Source: Streptomyces sp. ISL-12 (GTDB taxonomy: Bacteria > Actinomycetota > Actinomycetes > Streptomycetales > Streptomycetaceae). Taken from it: a stretch of DNA of 64,000 nt. Positions 37,013 through 46,147 of the stretch are shown here, piece by piece; positions within the stretch are counted from its first letter, which is position 1; every line of letters starts with the position of its first letter. The stretch covers positions 1 through 64,000 of the forward strand of contig NZ_JAGGOO010000022.1 of NCBI RefSeq assembly GCF_018614415.1. Direction: 5' to 3'. The position numbers were made by a program, and so were the translations under genes. The notes beneath the pieces were generated by a model. The model had not been told where the DNA came from, ran no database searches, and saw only the letters and a program-made list of their open reading frames with translations.

Positions 37013-38197
37013 CTACGGCAGCGCCAGCATCCGCTCCAGCGCCAGCTTCGCGAACGCCTCCGTCTCCTCGTCGACCTCGATCCGGTTGACCAGCGTCCCC
37101 TCGGCCAGGGATTCCAGCGCCCACACCAGGTGCGGCAGGTCGATCCGGTTCATGGTCGAGCAGAAGCAGACCGTCCTGTCGAGGAAGACGATCTCCTTCC
37201 CCTCCGGGGCGAAACGGTTCGCCAGCCGCCGTACGAGGTTCAGCTCGGTCCCGATGGCCCACTTGGAGCCGGCCGGGGCCGCCTCCAGCGCCTTGATGAT
37301 GTACTCGGTCGAGCCGACGAGGTCCGCCGCCGCGACGACCTCGTGCCGGCACTCGGGGTGCACGAGCACGTTGACGCCGGGTATGCGGGCGCGCACGTCC
37401 TCCACCGACTCCAGGCTGAAGCGGCCGTGCACCGAGCAGTGCCCGCGCCACAGGATCATCTTGGCGTCCCGCAGCTGCTCGGCGGTCAGCCCGCCGTTCG
37501 GCTTGTGCGGGTTGTAGACGACGCAGTCCTCCAGGGACATGCCGAGGTCACGGACGGCGGTGTTGCGGCCGAGGTGCTGGTCGGGCAGGAAGAGAACCTT
37601 CTCGCCCTGCTCGAACGCCCAGTTCAGCGCCCGCTCGGCGTTGGACGACGTACAGATCGTCCCGCCGTGCCTGCCGGTGAACGCCTTGATGTCGGCGGAG
37701 GAGTTCATGTACGAGACGGGCACGACCCGGTCGGCGATCCCCGCCTCGGTCAGCACGTCCCAGCACTCGGCGACCTGCTCGGCGGTGGCCATGTCGGCCA
37801 TCGAGCACCCGGCGGCGAGGTCGGGCAGCACGACCTTCTGGTCGTCGGAGGTCAGGATGTCCGCCGACTCCGCCATGAAGTGCACGCCGCAGAAGACGAT
37901 GTACTCGGCCTCCGGGCGCGCGGCGGCGTCCCGGGCCAGCTTGAACGAGTCACCCGTGACATCGGCGAACTGGATGACCTCGTCGCGCTGGTAGTGGTGG
38001 CCGAGCACGAAGACCTTGTCCCCGAGCTTCTCCTTGGCCGCGCGGGCGCGGGCGACCAGGTCCGGGTCGGAGGGCGAGGGCAGATCACCCGGGCACTCCA
38101 CACCGCGCTCGCTCCTCGGGTCGGCCTCGCGGCCGAGGAGCAGCAGGGCGAGCGGAGTCGGCTGAACGTCGAGCTCCTGGGCTTGGGCGGTGGTCAC
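37013..38197 (-). CDS. nadA: Quinolinate synthase A
   Basis: Condenses iminoaspartate with dihydroxyacetone phosphate to quinolinate in de novo NAD synthesis, using a 4Fe-4S cluster. The 394-aa protein has GHHYQRDEVIQFAD, the Cys in VFCGVHFMAESADIL, HPECRHEV and the C-terminal CFCSTMNRI. The GTG at 38197 is preferred over 38206 because AAAGGGTG then sits at normal spacing. Its promoter region carries a TATGAT -10 flanked by two matching 13-bp boxes. nadB and nadC are not beside it. ErpA, an Fe-S carrier, is divergent from it. Confidence 0.95.
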   Translation of the reverse strand: MTTAQAQELDVQPTPLALLLLGREADPRSERGVECPGDLPSPSDPDLVARARAAKEKLGDKVFVLGHHYQRDEVIQFADVTGDSFKLARDAAARPEAEYIVFCGVHFMAESADILTSDDQKVVLPDLAAGCSMADMATAEQVAECWDVLTEAGIADRVVPVSYMNSSADIKAFTGRHGGTICTSSNAERALNWAFEQGEKVLFLPDQHLGRNTAVRDLGMSLEDCVVYNPHKPNGGLTAEQLRDAKMILWRGHCSVHGRFSLESVEDVRARIPGVNVLVHPECRHEVVAAADLVGSTEYIIKALEAAPAGSKWAIGTELNLVRRLANRFAPEGKEIVFLDRTVCFCSTMNRIDLPHLVWALESLAEGTLVNRIEVDEETEAFAKLALERMLALP

Positions 38198-38219
38198 GGC
38201 ACGCACCCTTTCTACTTTT

Positions 38220-38266
38220 CGTCGAATTGACGCTATCTATCATATCCGCTTCACGTCAGTTTGACG
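38220..38266 (-). promoter_or_regulatory. nadA promoter region with paired 13-bp operator-like boxes
   Basis: Box 1 (38220-38232, CGTCGAATTGACG) and box 2 (38254-38266, CGTCAGTTTGACG) share 10 of 13 bases; each is an imperfect palindrome (CGTC...GACG). Between them, read on the minus strand, is TATGAT (38244-38239), a good -10. Box 2 falls on the -35 region and box 1 on the start of transcription, the usual layout of a repressed promoter. Confidence 0.55.
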
Positions 38267-38400
38267 ATGCCCATTGTGTCGGTGTGACGTGAATCCCGGC
38301 GCCCGCGCCCCTGACCGTCCCCGGGCCCGTGTGCGAGCATGAAGAGACGGACCGAGGGGAAATCGCTCGGGTCCGGCCCGGAATGAATCCGGGGCCCCGT

Positions 38401-38412
38401 CGGTTGCAACCG
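38401..38412. promoter_or_regulatory. Perfect 12-bp palindrome in the erpA leader
   Basis: CGGTTGCAACCG, 38 bases before the erpA start codon, within a direct repeat of CCGTCGG on either side. It could be an operator for an Fe-S-responsive regulator. The GTTGCAAC core is unusual in such GC-rich DNA. Function is inferred. Confidence 0.35.
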
Positions 38413-38450
38413 TCGGCAAGCAGTCTCCGTACAACCCGGGAGAGATGTAG

Positions 38451-38807
38451 ATGTCCGTATCGGACGAGACCACCACCGTCACCGACGGCATCATCCTGAC
38501 CGACGCCGCCGCGGCCAAGGTCAAGGCCCTGCTCGACCAGGAAGGCCGTGACGACCTGTCGCTGCGTGTCGCCGTCCAGCCCGGCGGCTGCTCCGGCCTG
38601 CGCTACCAGCTCTTCTTCGACGAGCGTTCGCTCGACGGCGACGTCGTCAAGGACTTCGGTGGCGTGAAGGTCGTCACCGACCGGATGAGCGCCCCGTACC
38701 TGGGCGGCGCCACCGTCGACTTCGTCGACACGATCGAGAAGCAGGGCTTCACGATCGACAACCCGAACGCGACGGGCTCCTGCGCCTGCGGCGACTCCTT
38801 CAGCTGA
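38451..38807 (+). CDS. erpA: A-type iron-sulfur carrier (ErpA/HesB family)
   Basis: Delivers Fe-S clusters to target enzymes. The 118-aa protein contains the three conserved cysteines: GGCSGLRY (about 46-53) and the C-terminal SCACGDSF. GGGAGAG lies before the ATG. It is divergent from nadA, whose product is an Fe-S protein, and near a cysteine desulfurase at 41799. Actinobacteria usually carry this ErpA-type gene alone, away from the suf operon. Confidence 0.95.
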   Translation: MSVSDETTTVTDGIILTDAAAAKVKALLDQEGRDDLSLRVAVQPGGCSGLRYQLFFDERSLDGDVVKDFGGVKVVTDRMSAPYLGGATVDFVDTIEKQGFTIDNPNATGSCACGDSFS

Positions 38808-38824
38808 GCCGCACCCGACCGTGA

Positions 38825-38864
38825 CGAGGGCGGCGCCCCGGGACCTCCCGGGGCGCCGCCCTCG
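38825..38864. terminator. Strong bidirectional terminator, 18-bp perfect stem
   Basis: Arms 38825-38842 and 38847-38864 with loop ACCT, between converging erpA and the 38886 gene. Confidence 0.9.
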
Positions 38865-38885
38865 TGTGTCACCGGCCCTCGTGCG

Positions 38886-40277
38886 TCACCCGCCCCCGGT
38901 CGGCGCCGGCAGCCGCGCGCCCTCCTTGGCGAGCGGGATCCGCTCGCCGTCCGACCCGACCACCGCCCGGTCGCCGAGCGGCTCATCGAGCTCCACGGTC
39001 AGCTCGTACTCCTTGGCGATCAGGACGCAGACCCGGTCCGGGTCGGAGTGCTCGGTGACCTCGGCCCGCACCCGCCCGGACTCCTCGTCCGCCGTCGCTT
39101 CGTACGTCGCGCACACCCCGCCCGTGAACCGCAGCGTCAGGTCGGTGCCCTCGGCGGTGTACCCGGTCACCTCCACGTCCCGTTCGGCGGACGGCCGCGG
39201 CGACGGCCGCGCCGACGTCAGGTACTTCGGGTCCACGGCCGGATGCGTCACCGTGACGGTGTCCGCCGCCCCCGGCTCCCGCACCTCGAACAGCCAGGAC
39301 GGCACCAGCGTCGCCCGCCCCCGCACCGGCTGCGCCGCCAGCCCGAACACCGCCCGCTCGACGGTGGCCGTCGCCCGCCCCGGCTCCGTCCCGCAGGTCG
39401 CCGCCCCGCCCTCCAGCGGTACGGCACTGGCGCAGTCGCCCTTCGCCGCCGGCGCCTTCTCCATCAGGGCGAGGGTCCGCTCCGCGTCCAGGACGGGGTA
39501 CGTGTCCCCCTTCACCGGCGCCTTCAGCCGCCCGCTGCCCCCGGCCACCGTGCCGTCCGCGCCGACGATCACCCCGGTCGTCCAGCCCTCGGTCGGCAGC
39601 CCGCCCACTACCGGGTCGGCGTTCACCACCCGCCGCGCCCCCATCACCTGCCCGGCGTCCAGCCCGGCCCCGCCCTGGCCCACCGCCGCCAGCACCGGTG
39701 CCGCCGCCTTCTTCGCCGTCGCCTCGCCCACCGGGTCGGCGCCCGTCGGGGCGGTCACGCAGACCGGGTCCTTCGGCCCGCAGGTGTCGCGGGCCGCCGC
39801 GGACCGCTGGAACGTCCAGTTCCCCGGCGCCTTCCGCTCCACCCGCAGGAGGGGACCCGACCCGTCCTTGACCGACCCGACCGTCCAGGACGCTCCCCGG
39901 ACCACCGGCTTCCCCGTCAGGTCGAGCGCCTCGGCCAGCCGGGCCACCTCCGCCGCGGTGACCTGGCCCGTCGCCCGGTACACCGGCGCCGAGTCCGGAC
40001 CGTCCGGAAGCGGGCCGCCGGCCCGGTAGGCGGTGGCGCCGCCGTCGGCGGCGGGGGAGTCGAGGGCCAGCGGCGGGGGAGTGCCGCCGTCCGACGCCCC
40101 GGACGACGTACCGCCGCCGGCACCCCCGGAGGCGGTCGCCGCCAGATACGCTCCGCCGCCTCCGGCCAGCAGCACGGCCGCCGCGACCGAGGCGGTCAGC
40201 AGCCCCCGGGACCGCCGCCGGCCGGCCCGCGTGCCGTCGCCCCCGGTGCCGTCGTGGTCGGGTCGTTCGGTGTTCAC
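38886..40277 (-). CDS. Membrane-anchored extracytoplasmic protein of unknown function
   Basis: A 463-aa protein with a short cytoplasmic Asp/Gly/Arg-rich start, one transmembrane segment (about 26-47, LLTASVAAAVLLAGGGGAYLA), a Gly/Ser-rich spacer and a long outer region with two Cys pairs (CGPKDPVC; CASA...ATC). No catalytic motif is recognised. The GTG has AAGGAG 7 bases upstream. The single-helix topology resembles anti-sigma factors, but no sigma gene is adjacent. A 73-aa gene precedes it on the same strand by 95 bases. Confidence 0.7.
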   Translation of the reverse strand: MNTERPDHDGTGGDGTRAGRRRSRGLLTASVAAAVLLAGGGGAYLAATASGGAGGGTSSGASDGGTPPPLALDSPAADGGATAYRAGGPLPDGPDSAPVYRATGQVTAAEVARLAEALDLTGKPVVRGASWTVGSVKDGSGPLLRVERKAPGNWTFQRSAAARDTCGPKDPVCVTAPTGADPVGEATAKKAAAPVLAAVGQGGAGLDAGQVMGARRVVNADPVVGGLPTEGWTTGVIVGADGTVAGGSGRLKAPVKGDTYPVLDAERTLALMEKAPAAKGDCASAVPLEGGAATCGTEPGRATATVERAVFGLAAQPVRGRATLVPSWLFEVREPGAADTVTVTHPAVDPKYLTSARPSPRPSAERDVEVTGYTAEGTDLTLRFTGGVCATYEATADEESGRVRAEVTEHSDPDRVCVLIAKEYELTVELDEPLGDRAVVGSDGERIPLAKEGARLPAPTGGG

Positions 40278-40372
40278 CGCATCGCTCCTTCGCCGGTCAC
40301 GGGGGACGACGATGGGACGCGGCGCGGGAACATCCGGTTCCCGGACCGGGCGCCGCGGTCACCCGGACGGCC

Positions 40373-40594
40373 TCAGTCGCCGTACTCCTCCATCGCCTCC
40401 AGCAGCCGGGCCGAGGCCGGCGGCACGGTCACCCCGTGGATCAGCGACGGCGGCACCGGCCGGGCCGAGGCCCGCTCGGCGGACGGCCAGTGCGGCGCCA
40501 TCCGGGCGCAGTCGCCGCGCAGCGACGCCAGATCCCCGTCGGGCTCGGCGGCCGGGCGGACGCGGGGGCGGGGGCGGATCTCGGTGTTCGTCAT
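40373..40594 (-). CDS. Small hypothetical protein, 73 aa
   Basis: A Pro/Arg-rich soluble protein starting MTNTEIRPRPRVRP and ending with LLEAMEEYGD. There is no Shine-Dalgarno, but TACGGT ends 6 bases before the ATG, which could give a leaderless message. No known domain. It lies upstream of the membrane-anchored protein gene and divergent from adoK. Confidence 0.5.
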   Translation of the reverse strand: MTNTEIRPRPRVRPAAEPDGDLASLRGDCARMAPHWPSAERASARPVPPSLIHGVTVPPASARLLEAMEEYGD

Positions 40595-40693
40595 GAGGGC
40601 ACCGTAGGCACGGGTCGGCCCGTGAAGAAAGCCCTACTATCGGGTATTTCCTCCCGTTCCGGTGCTCGCCCGGCAGCCGCCCCCGAGGCCCGC

Positions 40694-40722
40694 TTCGACG
40701 GCCCGCGCCGACCGGGTAGCGT
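40694..40722 (+). promoter_or_regulatory. Probable vegetative promoter for adoK
   Basis: -35 TTCGAC (40694-40699), 17-base spacer, -10 TAGCGT (40717-40722). Transcription would start near 40729, about 35 bases before the GTG, with AGGAGAG as ribosome binding site. Confidence 0.5.
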
Positions 40723-40762
40723 GAACTGCCAACCCACCTCCCTCCAGGAGAGAGTTCACGCC

Positions 40763-41737
40763 GTGCGCATCGCAGTCACCGGCTCCATCGCCACCGACCA
40801 CCTCATGACCTTCCCCGGCCGCTTCGCCGACCAGCTCGTCGCGGACCAGTTGCACACGGTCTCGCTCTCCTTCCTGGTCGACAAGCTCGACGTCCGCCGG
40901 GGCGGCGTCGGGGCCAACATCGCCTTCGGCATGGGCCAGCTCGGCACCCGCCCGATCCTGGTCGGCGCGGCGGGCCCGGACTTCGACGAGTACCGCGCCT
41001 GGCTGGAGCGGCACGGCGTCGACACCGACTCGGTCCGGATCTCCGAGACCCTGCACACCGCCCGCTTCGTGTGCACCACCGACGCCGACCACAACCAGAT
41101 CGGCTCCTTCTACACGGGCGCGATGAGCGAGGCCCGCCTCATCGAGCTCAAGACCGTCGCCGACCGCGTGGGCGGCCTCGACCTGGTCTCCATCGGCGCC
41201 GACGACCCGGAGGCGATGCTCCGCCACACGGAGGAGTGCCGGACGCGGAACATCCCGTTCGCCGCCGACTTCTCCCAGCAGATCGCCCGCATGGAGGGCG
41301 ACGAGATCCGCATCCTGCTGGACGGGGCGACGTACCTCTTCTCCAACGAGTACGAGAAGGGGCTCATCGAGACCAAGACCGGCTGGAGCGACGAGGAGAT
41401 CCTCGGCCGGGTCGGCCACCGCGTCACCACCCTCGGCGCACGGGGCGTACGCATCGAGCGGGCCGGCGCGCCGGTCATCGAGGTCGGCGTCCCGGACGAA
41501 GAGCGCAAGGCCGACCCCACGGGCGTCGGCGACGCCTTCCGCGCCGGGTTCCTCTCCGGCCTGGCCTGGGGCGTCGGCCTGGAGCGCGCCGCCCAGGTCG
41601 GCTGCATGCTGGCGACGCTGGTCATCGAGACGGTGGGGACGCAGGAGTACCAGCTGCGGCGCGGGCACTTCATGGAGCGCTTCACCAAGGCGTACGGGGA
41701 CGAGGCGGCGGGGGAGGTTCGGGGGTATCTGGGCTGA
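40763..41737 (+). CDS. adoK: PfkB-family kinase, adenosine kinase-like
   Basis: A 324-aa ribokinase-superfamily enzyme. It has the N-terminal substrate lid region (GGVGANIAFGMGQLG), the anion-hole and catalytic motif DPTGVGDAFRAGF (catalytic Asp257), and a C-terminal EYQLRRGHF. Length and overall pattern match the mycobacterial adenosine kinase Rv2202c, which phosphorylates adenosine to AMP; that specificity is inferred. A GTG start follows AGGAGAGAG. It converges with the desulfurase gene across a 61-base gap holding a dispersed repeat. Confidence 0.85.
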   Translation: MRIAVTGSIATDHLMTFPGRFADQLVADQLHTVSLSFLVDKLDVRRGGVGANIAFGMGQLGTRPILVGAAGPDFDEYRAWLERHGVDTDSVRISETLHTARFVCTTDADHNQIGSFYTGAMSEARLIELKTVADRVGGLDLVSIGADDPEAMLRHTEECRTRNIPFAADFSQQIARMEGDEIRILLDGATYLFSNEYEKGLIETKTGWSDEEILGRVGHRVTTLGARGVRIERAGAPVIEVGVPDEERKADPTGVGDAFRAGFLSGLAWGVGLERAAQVGCMLATLVIETVGTQEYQLRRGHFMERFTKAYGDEAAGEVRGYLG

Positions 41738-41770
41738 GTCTTCCGGGTGCGGGTGCGTGGGGGGCTGAGC

Positions 41771-41789
41771 GCGCAGTTCCCCGCGCCCC
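41771..41789 (+). repeat. Dispersed 19-base repeat, copy 3
   Basis: Same 19 bases as at 15434-15452, here between two converging genes. Confidence 0.7.
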
Positions 41790-41798
41790 TGAGGTCAG

Positions 41799-43175
41799 TC
41801 ACCTGAGCCGGCGGACCACGTAAGCGGTTCCCCTCTCCTCCCTCTCCTCACCTACGTACTCCTGATCCCGCATCTCGCACCACGCCGGAATGTCCAGGCG
41901 GGCCGCCTCGTCGTCGGCCAGGACCCGGACCGTGCCGCCCACCGGCACGTCGCCGATCACCTTGGCCAGCTCGATGACCGGGACCGGGCAGAGCTTGCCG
42001 AGCGCGTCCACCACCAGGGCGTCCCTCTGCACCACGGTGGCCGGCGTTGGAGCCCCCAGCTTCTCCCGCACCCCCGCCACCGCCCCCGGCAGCACCTCCA
42101 GGAACCGCTCGACCTCCGCCTCCGCCGCCCCGAACGGCAGCGAGACCCGCACGTTCCCCTCACTGAGCACGCCCATCGCCCGCAGCACATGACTCGGCGT
42201 CAGCGTGCTGCTCGTGCAGGACGACCCGGAGGAGACCGAGAAGCCCGCGCGGTCCAGCTCGTGGAGCAAGGTCTCCCCGTCGACATAGAGACACGAGAAG
42301 GTCACGATCCCCGGCAGCCGGCGCTCCGGATCGCCGACCACCTCCACGTCCCCCACCAGCTCCGGCACGCGCGCCCGGACCCGGTCCGTCAGCTCCCGCA
42401 GCCGCGCCGCCTCCTGGGCCGCCTCCGCGCGCACCGCCCGCAGCGACGCCGCCGCCGCCACGATCGCCGGGAGGTTCTCGAACCCGGCCGCCCGCCCGGA
42501 CTCCCGCTCGTCACCCGGCCCCACCGGCGCGAACCGCACGCCCTTGCGCACCACGAGCAGCCCGACCCCCGAAGGCCCGCCCCACTTGTGGGCGCTCCCC
42601 GTCAGCAGCGACCAGTCCCCCTCCACCCGCCCCCAGGCCAGCGACTGGGCCGCGTCCACCAGCAGCGGCACCCCGGCCGCCCGGCACGCCTCGGCCACCC
42701 GCGCCACCGGCTGTTCGGTACCCACCTCGTGGTTGGCCGACTGGAGACAGGCCAGCGCGGTGTCCTCGCGCAGGGCGGCGGCGTACGCCTCCGGACCGAC
42801 CGCGCCCGTACGGCCCACGCCGACCTGGGTGACCGTCCCGCCCTCGGCCTCGTGCGCCTCACCCGCATGGAGCACCGACGAGTGTTCGACGGCTGACACG
42901 ACCAGGTGACGCCCGACCCGCCGCCGCCCGGCCAGCGCCCCCGCCACCCCCGTATGCACCGCACGGGTCCCCGACGGCGTGAACACCAACTCGTCCGGCC
43001 GGCACCCCACCGCCTCCGCCGCCGCCTCCCGCGCCGCGTCCAGCAGCATCCGCGCCCGCCGCCCCTCCCTGTACAACCGCGAAGGATCGGCCCACCCCTC
43101 GTCCAAGGAGGCCAACAGCGCCTGCCGAGCGACAGGATGAAGAGGAGCACCGGAAGCAGCGTCGAAGTAGCCCAT
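41799..43175 (-). CDS. Cysteine desulfurase fused to a TusA-like sulfur carrier domain
   Basis: A 458-aa fusion. Residues 1-375 are a class V PLP enzyme of the IscS/NifS group: His98, Asp174, Schiff-base Lys197 (TGSAHKWGG) and persulfide Cys320 in SSGSSCTSSTLTPSHVL. Residues about 381-458 are a TusA/SirA domain with the active Cys396 in GKLCPVPVIELAKV. The enzyme would take sulfur from cysteine and pass it directly to its own carrier domain, for Fe-S clusters or tRNA thiolation. No Shine-Dalgarno is seen. TAGCGT ends 7 bases before the ATG, suggesting a leaderless transcript. Confidence 0.92.
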   Translation of the reverse strand: MGYFDAASGAPLHPVARQALLASLDEGWADPSRLYREGRRARMLLDAAREAAAEAVGCRPDELVFTPSGTRAVHTGVAGALAGRRRVGRHLVVSAVEHSSVLHAGEAHEAEGGTVTQVGVGRTGAVGPEAYAAALREDTALACLQSANHEVGTEQPVARVAEACRAAGVPLLVDAAQSLAWGRVEGDWSLLTGSAHKWGGPSGVGLLVVRKGVRFAPVGPGDERESGRAAGFENLPAIVAAAASLRAVRAEAAQEAARLRELTDRVRARVPELVGDVEVVGDPERRLPGIVTFSCLYVDGETLLHELDRAGFSVSSGSSCTSSTLTPSHVLRAMGVLSEGNVRVSLPFGAAEAEVERFLEVLPGAVAGVREKLGAPTPATVVQRDALVVDALGKLCPVPVIELAKVIGDVPVGGTVRVLADDEAARLDIPAWCEMRDQEYVGEEREERGTAYVVRRLR

Positions 43176-43234
43176 ACGGCAAACGCTAAACGCCCGCTCA
43201 CTCAAACGCCGGAAAGGGGCGCGGGCAGTATCGA

Positions 43235-43270
43235 TATGCGGCTCCGCCGCGGGGCGCGGCCAGCCCCCAC
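43235..43270. repeat. GC-rich element resembling a Streptomyces intergenic repeat
   Basis: GCGGCTCCGCCGC followed by GGGGCGCGGCCAGCCCCCAC, upstream of the desulfurase gene. It looks like a frequent Streptomyces intergenic palindrome; only one copy is present in this window, so the call is from memory. Confidence 0.35.
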
Positions 43271-43347
43271 GCACCCGCACCCGCCAAACCAGCGAACCAC
43301 CCTCCCTACTAGGCACCCCTCCCCGCGAACCCTCGGAGAGCGTCGGC

Positions 43348-43353
43348 TAGGGT
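43348..43353 (+). promoter_or_regulatory. Candidate -10 for the cta operon
   Basis: TAGGGT lies 105 bases before ctaC and is the right half of an inverted repeat AACCCT (43328-43333) / AGGGTT (43349-43354). No convincing -35 is present, so an activator would be needed. Confidence 0.3.
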
Positions 43354-43457
43354 TTGGTCCGCATAAACATCCAAACCCCTGCCCGACGCAGGGCGGCGAC
43401 CGACCAGCGAGAAGGCCGCAGCCGACCGCGCGGGCGAGACTCTCGGGAAGGCGCTAC

Positions 43458-44417
43458 GTGAGTCCCAACGGCTCCGACCGCTCGCCGCGGCGCCCGATGC
43501 GGCGGAAGCTGCTGCAGGCACTGACCGCGGGCCTGGTCCTGGCGACCGCCACCGGTTGCACATGGGAGGACTTCCCCCGCCTTGGTATGCCCACCCCCAC
43601 CACGGAAGAGGCTCCGCGGATCCTCTCCCTCTGGCAGGGTTCCTGGGCTGCCGCGCTCGCCGTCGGCGTGCTGGTGTGGGGCCTGATCCTGTGGAGTGCT
43701 TTCTTCCACCGGCGCAGCCGCACCAAGGTCGAGGTACCTCCGCAGACCCGGTACAACATGCCCATCGAGGCGCTGTACACCGTGGTTCCGCTCGTCATCG
43801 TCTCGGTGCTCTTCTACTTCACCGCCCGCGACGAGTCCGAACTGCTCAAGCTCGACAAGAAGCCGGCCGTCACGGTCAACGTGGTCGGCTTCCAGTGGAG
43901 CTGGTGCTTCAACTACGTCGAGAACGTCGACGGTTCCACCGGTGACGCCAAGACGGCCACGGAACTGGACCCGATCCCGGACCGCTACAAGGAGGCCTTC
44001 CCCGACAACGCGGGCGGCGTCTACGACTGCGGTACCCCGGGCACCCGCAACGAGCAGACGAACAACCCCGGCCCCACCCTGTGGCTGCCCGAGGGCCAGC
44101 GCGTCCGCTTCGTCCTGACCTCCCGTGACGTCATCCACTCCTTCTGGGTGGTGCCGTTCCTGATGAAGCAGGACGTCATCCCCGGCCACACCAACGCCTT
44201 CGAGGTGACCCCCAACAAGGAGGGCACCTTCCTGGGCAAGTGCGCCGAGCTCTGCGGCGTCGACCACTCCCGGATGCTGTTCAACGTCAAGGTCGTCTCC
44301 CAGGAGCGCTACGAGCAGCACCTGAAGGACCTCGTGAAGAAGGGGCAGACCGGTTACGTGCCCGCGGGCATCGCCCAGACGGACCACGAGAAGAACCGGG
44401 AGACGAACAACCTGTGA
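43458..44417 (+). CDS. ctaC: Cytochrome c oxidase subunit II
   Basis: Takes electrons from cytochrome c into the CuA centre of the aa3 oxidase. The 319-aa precursor has a lipoprotein-type signal (LATATGC), two transmembrane helices (about 57-80 and 98-117), and a cupredoxin domain with the CuA ligands HSFW and [19 protein letters not shown] precedes the GTG. An insertion of charged residues (about 150-195) between the strands is the actinobacterial form. Its stop overlaps the ctaD start as GTGA. Confidence 0.96.
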   Translation: MSPNGSDRSPRRPMRRKLLQALTAGLVLATATGCTWEDFPRLGMPTPTTEEAPRILSLWQGSWAAALAVGVLVWGLILWSAFFHRRSRTKVEVPPQTRYNMPIEALYTVVPLVIVSVLFYFTARDESELLKLDKKPAVTVNVVGFQWSWCFNYVENVDGSTGDAKTATELDPIPDRYKEAFPDNAGGVYDCGTPGTRNEQTNNPGPTLWLPEGQRVRFVLTSRDVIHSFWVVPFLMKQDVIPGHTNAFEVTPNKEGTFLGKCAELCGVDHSRMLFNVKVVSQERYEQHLKDLVKKGQTGYVPAGIAQTDHEKNRETNNL

Positions 44418-46147
44418 GCATCCTCAACGAACCCCAGGGTGCCGCGGCAGGGTCCCACTACGCGGACGAGCTGCCGGTCCGGCGCCAACGGCGCGGCGAA
44501 GTCGTCGTCAAGTGGCTGACCACCACGGACCACAAGACGATCGGCACGCTGTACCTGGCCACGTCGTTCGCCTTCTTCTGCATCGGCGGCGTCATGGCGC
44601 TGCTCATGCGCGCCGAGCTGGCCCGTCCGGGCCTGCAGATCGTGTCGAACGAGCAGTTCAACCAGGCGTTCACGATGCACGGCACGATCATGCTGCTGAT
44701 GTTCGCGACGCCGCTGTTCTCCGGTTTCGCGAACTGGATCATGCCGCTGCAGATCGGCGCGCCCGACGTGGCGTTCCCGCGGCTGAACATGTTCGCCTAC
44801 TGGCTGTACCTCTTCGGCTCGCTCATCGCGGTGGCCGGCTTCCTCACCCCGCAGGGCGCGGCCGACTTCGGCTGGTTCGCGTACTCCCCGCTGTCCGACG
44901 CGGTGCACTCGCCCGGCGTCGGCGGTGACCTGTGGATCATGGGTCTGGCCTTCTCCGGCTTCGGTACGATCCTCGGCTCGGTCAACTTCATCACCACGAT
45001 CATCTGTATGCGCGCTCCGGGCATGACGATGTTCCGCATGCCGATCTTCACCTGGAACGTGCTGCTGACCGGTGTGCTGGTCCTGCTCGCCTTCCCGGTC
45101 CTGGCCGCGGCCCTGTTCGCCCTGGAGGCGGACCGCAAGTTCGGTGCCCATGTCTTCGACGCGGCCAACGGCGGCGCGTTGCTGTGGCAACACCTGTTCT
45201 GGTTCTTCGGGCATCCAGAGGTGTACATCATCGCGTTGCCGTTCTTCGGCATCGTCAGTGAGATCATCCCGGTCTTCTCCCGCAAGCCGATCTTCGGTTA
45301 CATGGGCCTGATCGGCGCGACCATCGCGATCGCGGGTCTGTCGGTCACGGTGTGGGCGCACCACATGTACGTCACCGGTGGCGTACTGCTCCCGTTCTTC
45401 TCCTTCATGACCTTCCTGATCGCGGTCCCGACCGGTGTGAAGTTCTTCAACTGGCTCGGCACCATGTGGAAGGGCAGCCTGTCCTTCGAGACGCCGATGC
45501 TGTGGTCGACCGGCTTCCTGATCACCTTCCTCTTCGGTGGTCTGACCGGTGTCCTCCTCGCGGCGCCGCCGCTGGACTTCCACGTCTCGGACTCGTACTT
45601 CGTGGTGGCCCACTTCCACTACGTGGTCTTCGGCACCGTCGTCTTCGCGATGTTCGCCGGCTTCCACTTCTGGTGGCCGAAGTGGACCGGCAAGATGCTC
45701 GACGAGCGCCTCGGCAAGATCACCTTCTGGACGCTGTTCATCGGCTTCCACGGCACCTTCCTGGTCCAGCACTGGCTGGGTGCCGAGGGCATGCCGCGCC
45801 GGTACGCCGACTACCTGGCGGCCGACGGCTTCACCGCCCTGAACACGATCTCGACGATCAGCTCGTTCCTGCTCGGCATGTCGATCCTGCCGTTCTTCTA
45901 CAACGTCTGGAAGACGGCCAAGTACGGCAAGCCGGTCAATGTGGACGACCCGTGGGGCTACGGCCGTTCGCTGGAGTGGGCGACCTCCTGCCCGCCGCCG
46001 CGGCACAACTTCCTCACGCTGCCGCGCATCCGCTCCGAATCCCCGGCCTTCGACCTGCACCACCCGGAGATCTCCGCGCTCGACCAGCTGGAGAACGTCG
46101 GCCACGGTGACAAGGCCCTCGCTGGCGGCAAGGAGGCCGGCAAGTGA
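44414..46147 (+). CDS. ctaD: Cytochrome c oxidase subunit I
   Basis: Catalytic subunit of the aa3 oxidase: reduces O2 to water at the haem a3-CuB site and pumps protons. The 577-aa protein has twelve transmembrane helices, haem ligands in [11 protein letters not shown], the CuB/cross-link motif His267-Pro-Glu-Val-Tyr271, the HH pair in [10 protein letters not shown], and the final haem ligands in [10 protein letters not shown]. Coupled by GTGA overlaps to ctaC upstream and ctaF downstream. Confidence 0.98.
   Translation: MSILNEPQGAAAGSHYADELPVRRQRRGEVVVKWLTTTDHKTIGTLYLATSFAFFCIGGVMALLMRAELARPGLQIVSNEQFNQAFTMHGTIMLLMFATPLFSGFANWIMPLQIGAPDVAFPRLNMFAYWLYLFGSLIAVAGFLTPQGAADFGWFAYSPLSDAVHSPGVGGDLWIMGLAFSGFGTILGSVNFITTIICMRAPGMTMFRMPIFTWNVLLTGVLVLLAFPVLAAALFALEADRKFGAHVFDAANGGALLWQHLFWFFGHPEVYIIALPFFGIVSEIIPVFSRKPIFGYMGLIGATIAIAGLSVTVWAHHMYVTGGVLLPFFSFMTFLIAVPTGVKFFNWLGTMWKGSLSFETPMLWSTGFLITFLFGGLTGVLLAAPPLDFHVSDSYFVVAHFHYVVFGTVVFAMFAGFHFWWPKWTGKMLDERLGKITFWTLFIGFHGTFLVQHWLGAEGMPRRYADYLAADGFTALNTISTISSFLLGMSILPFFYNVWKTAKYGKPVNVDDPWGYGRSLEWATSCPPPRHNFLTLPRIRSESPAFDLHHPEISALDQLENVGHGDKALAGGKEAGK

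Noticed and set aside
42906-43457. N-terminal extension of ctaC
   Set aside because: Open only because of GC bias; it lies antisense to the desulfurase gene and the signal peptide of CtaC begins at 43458.
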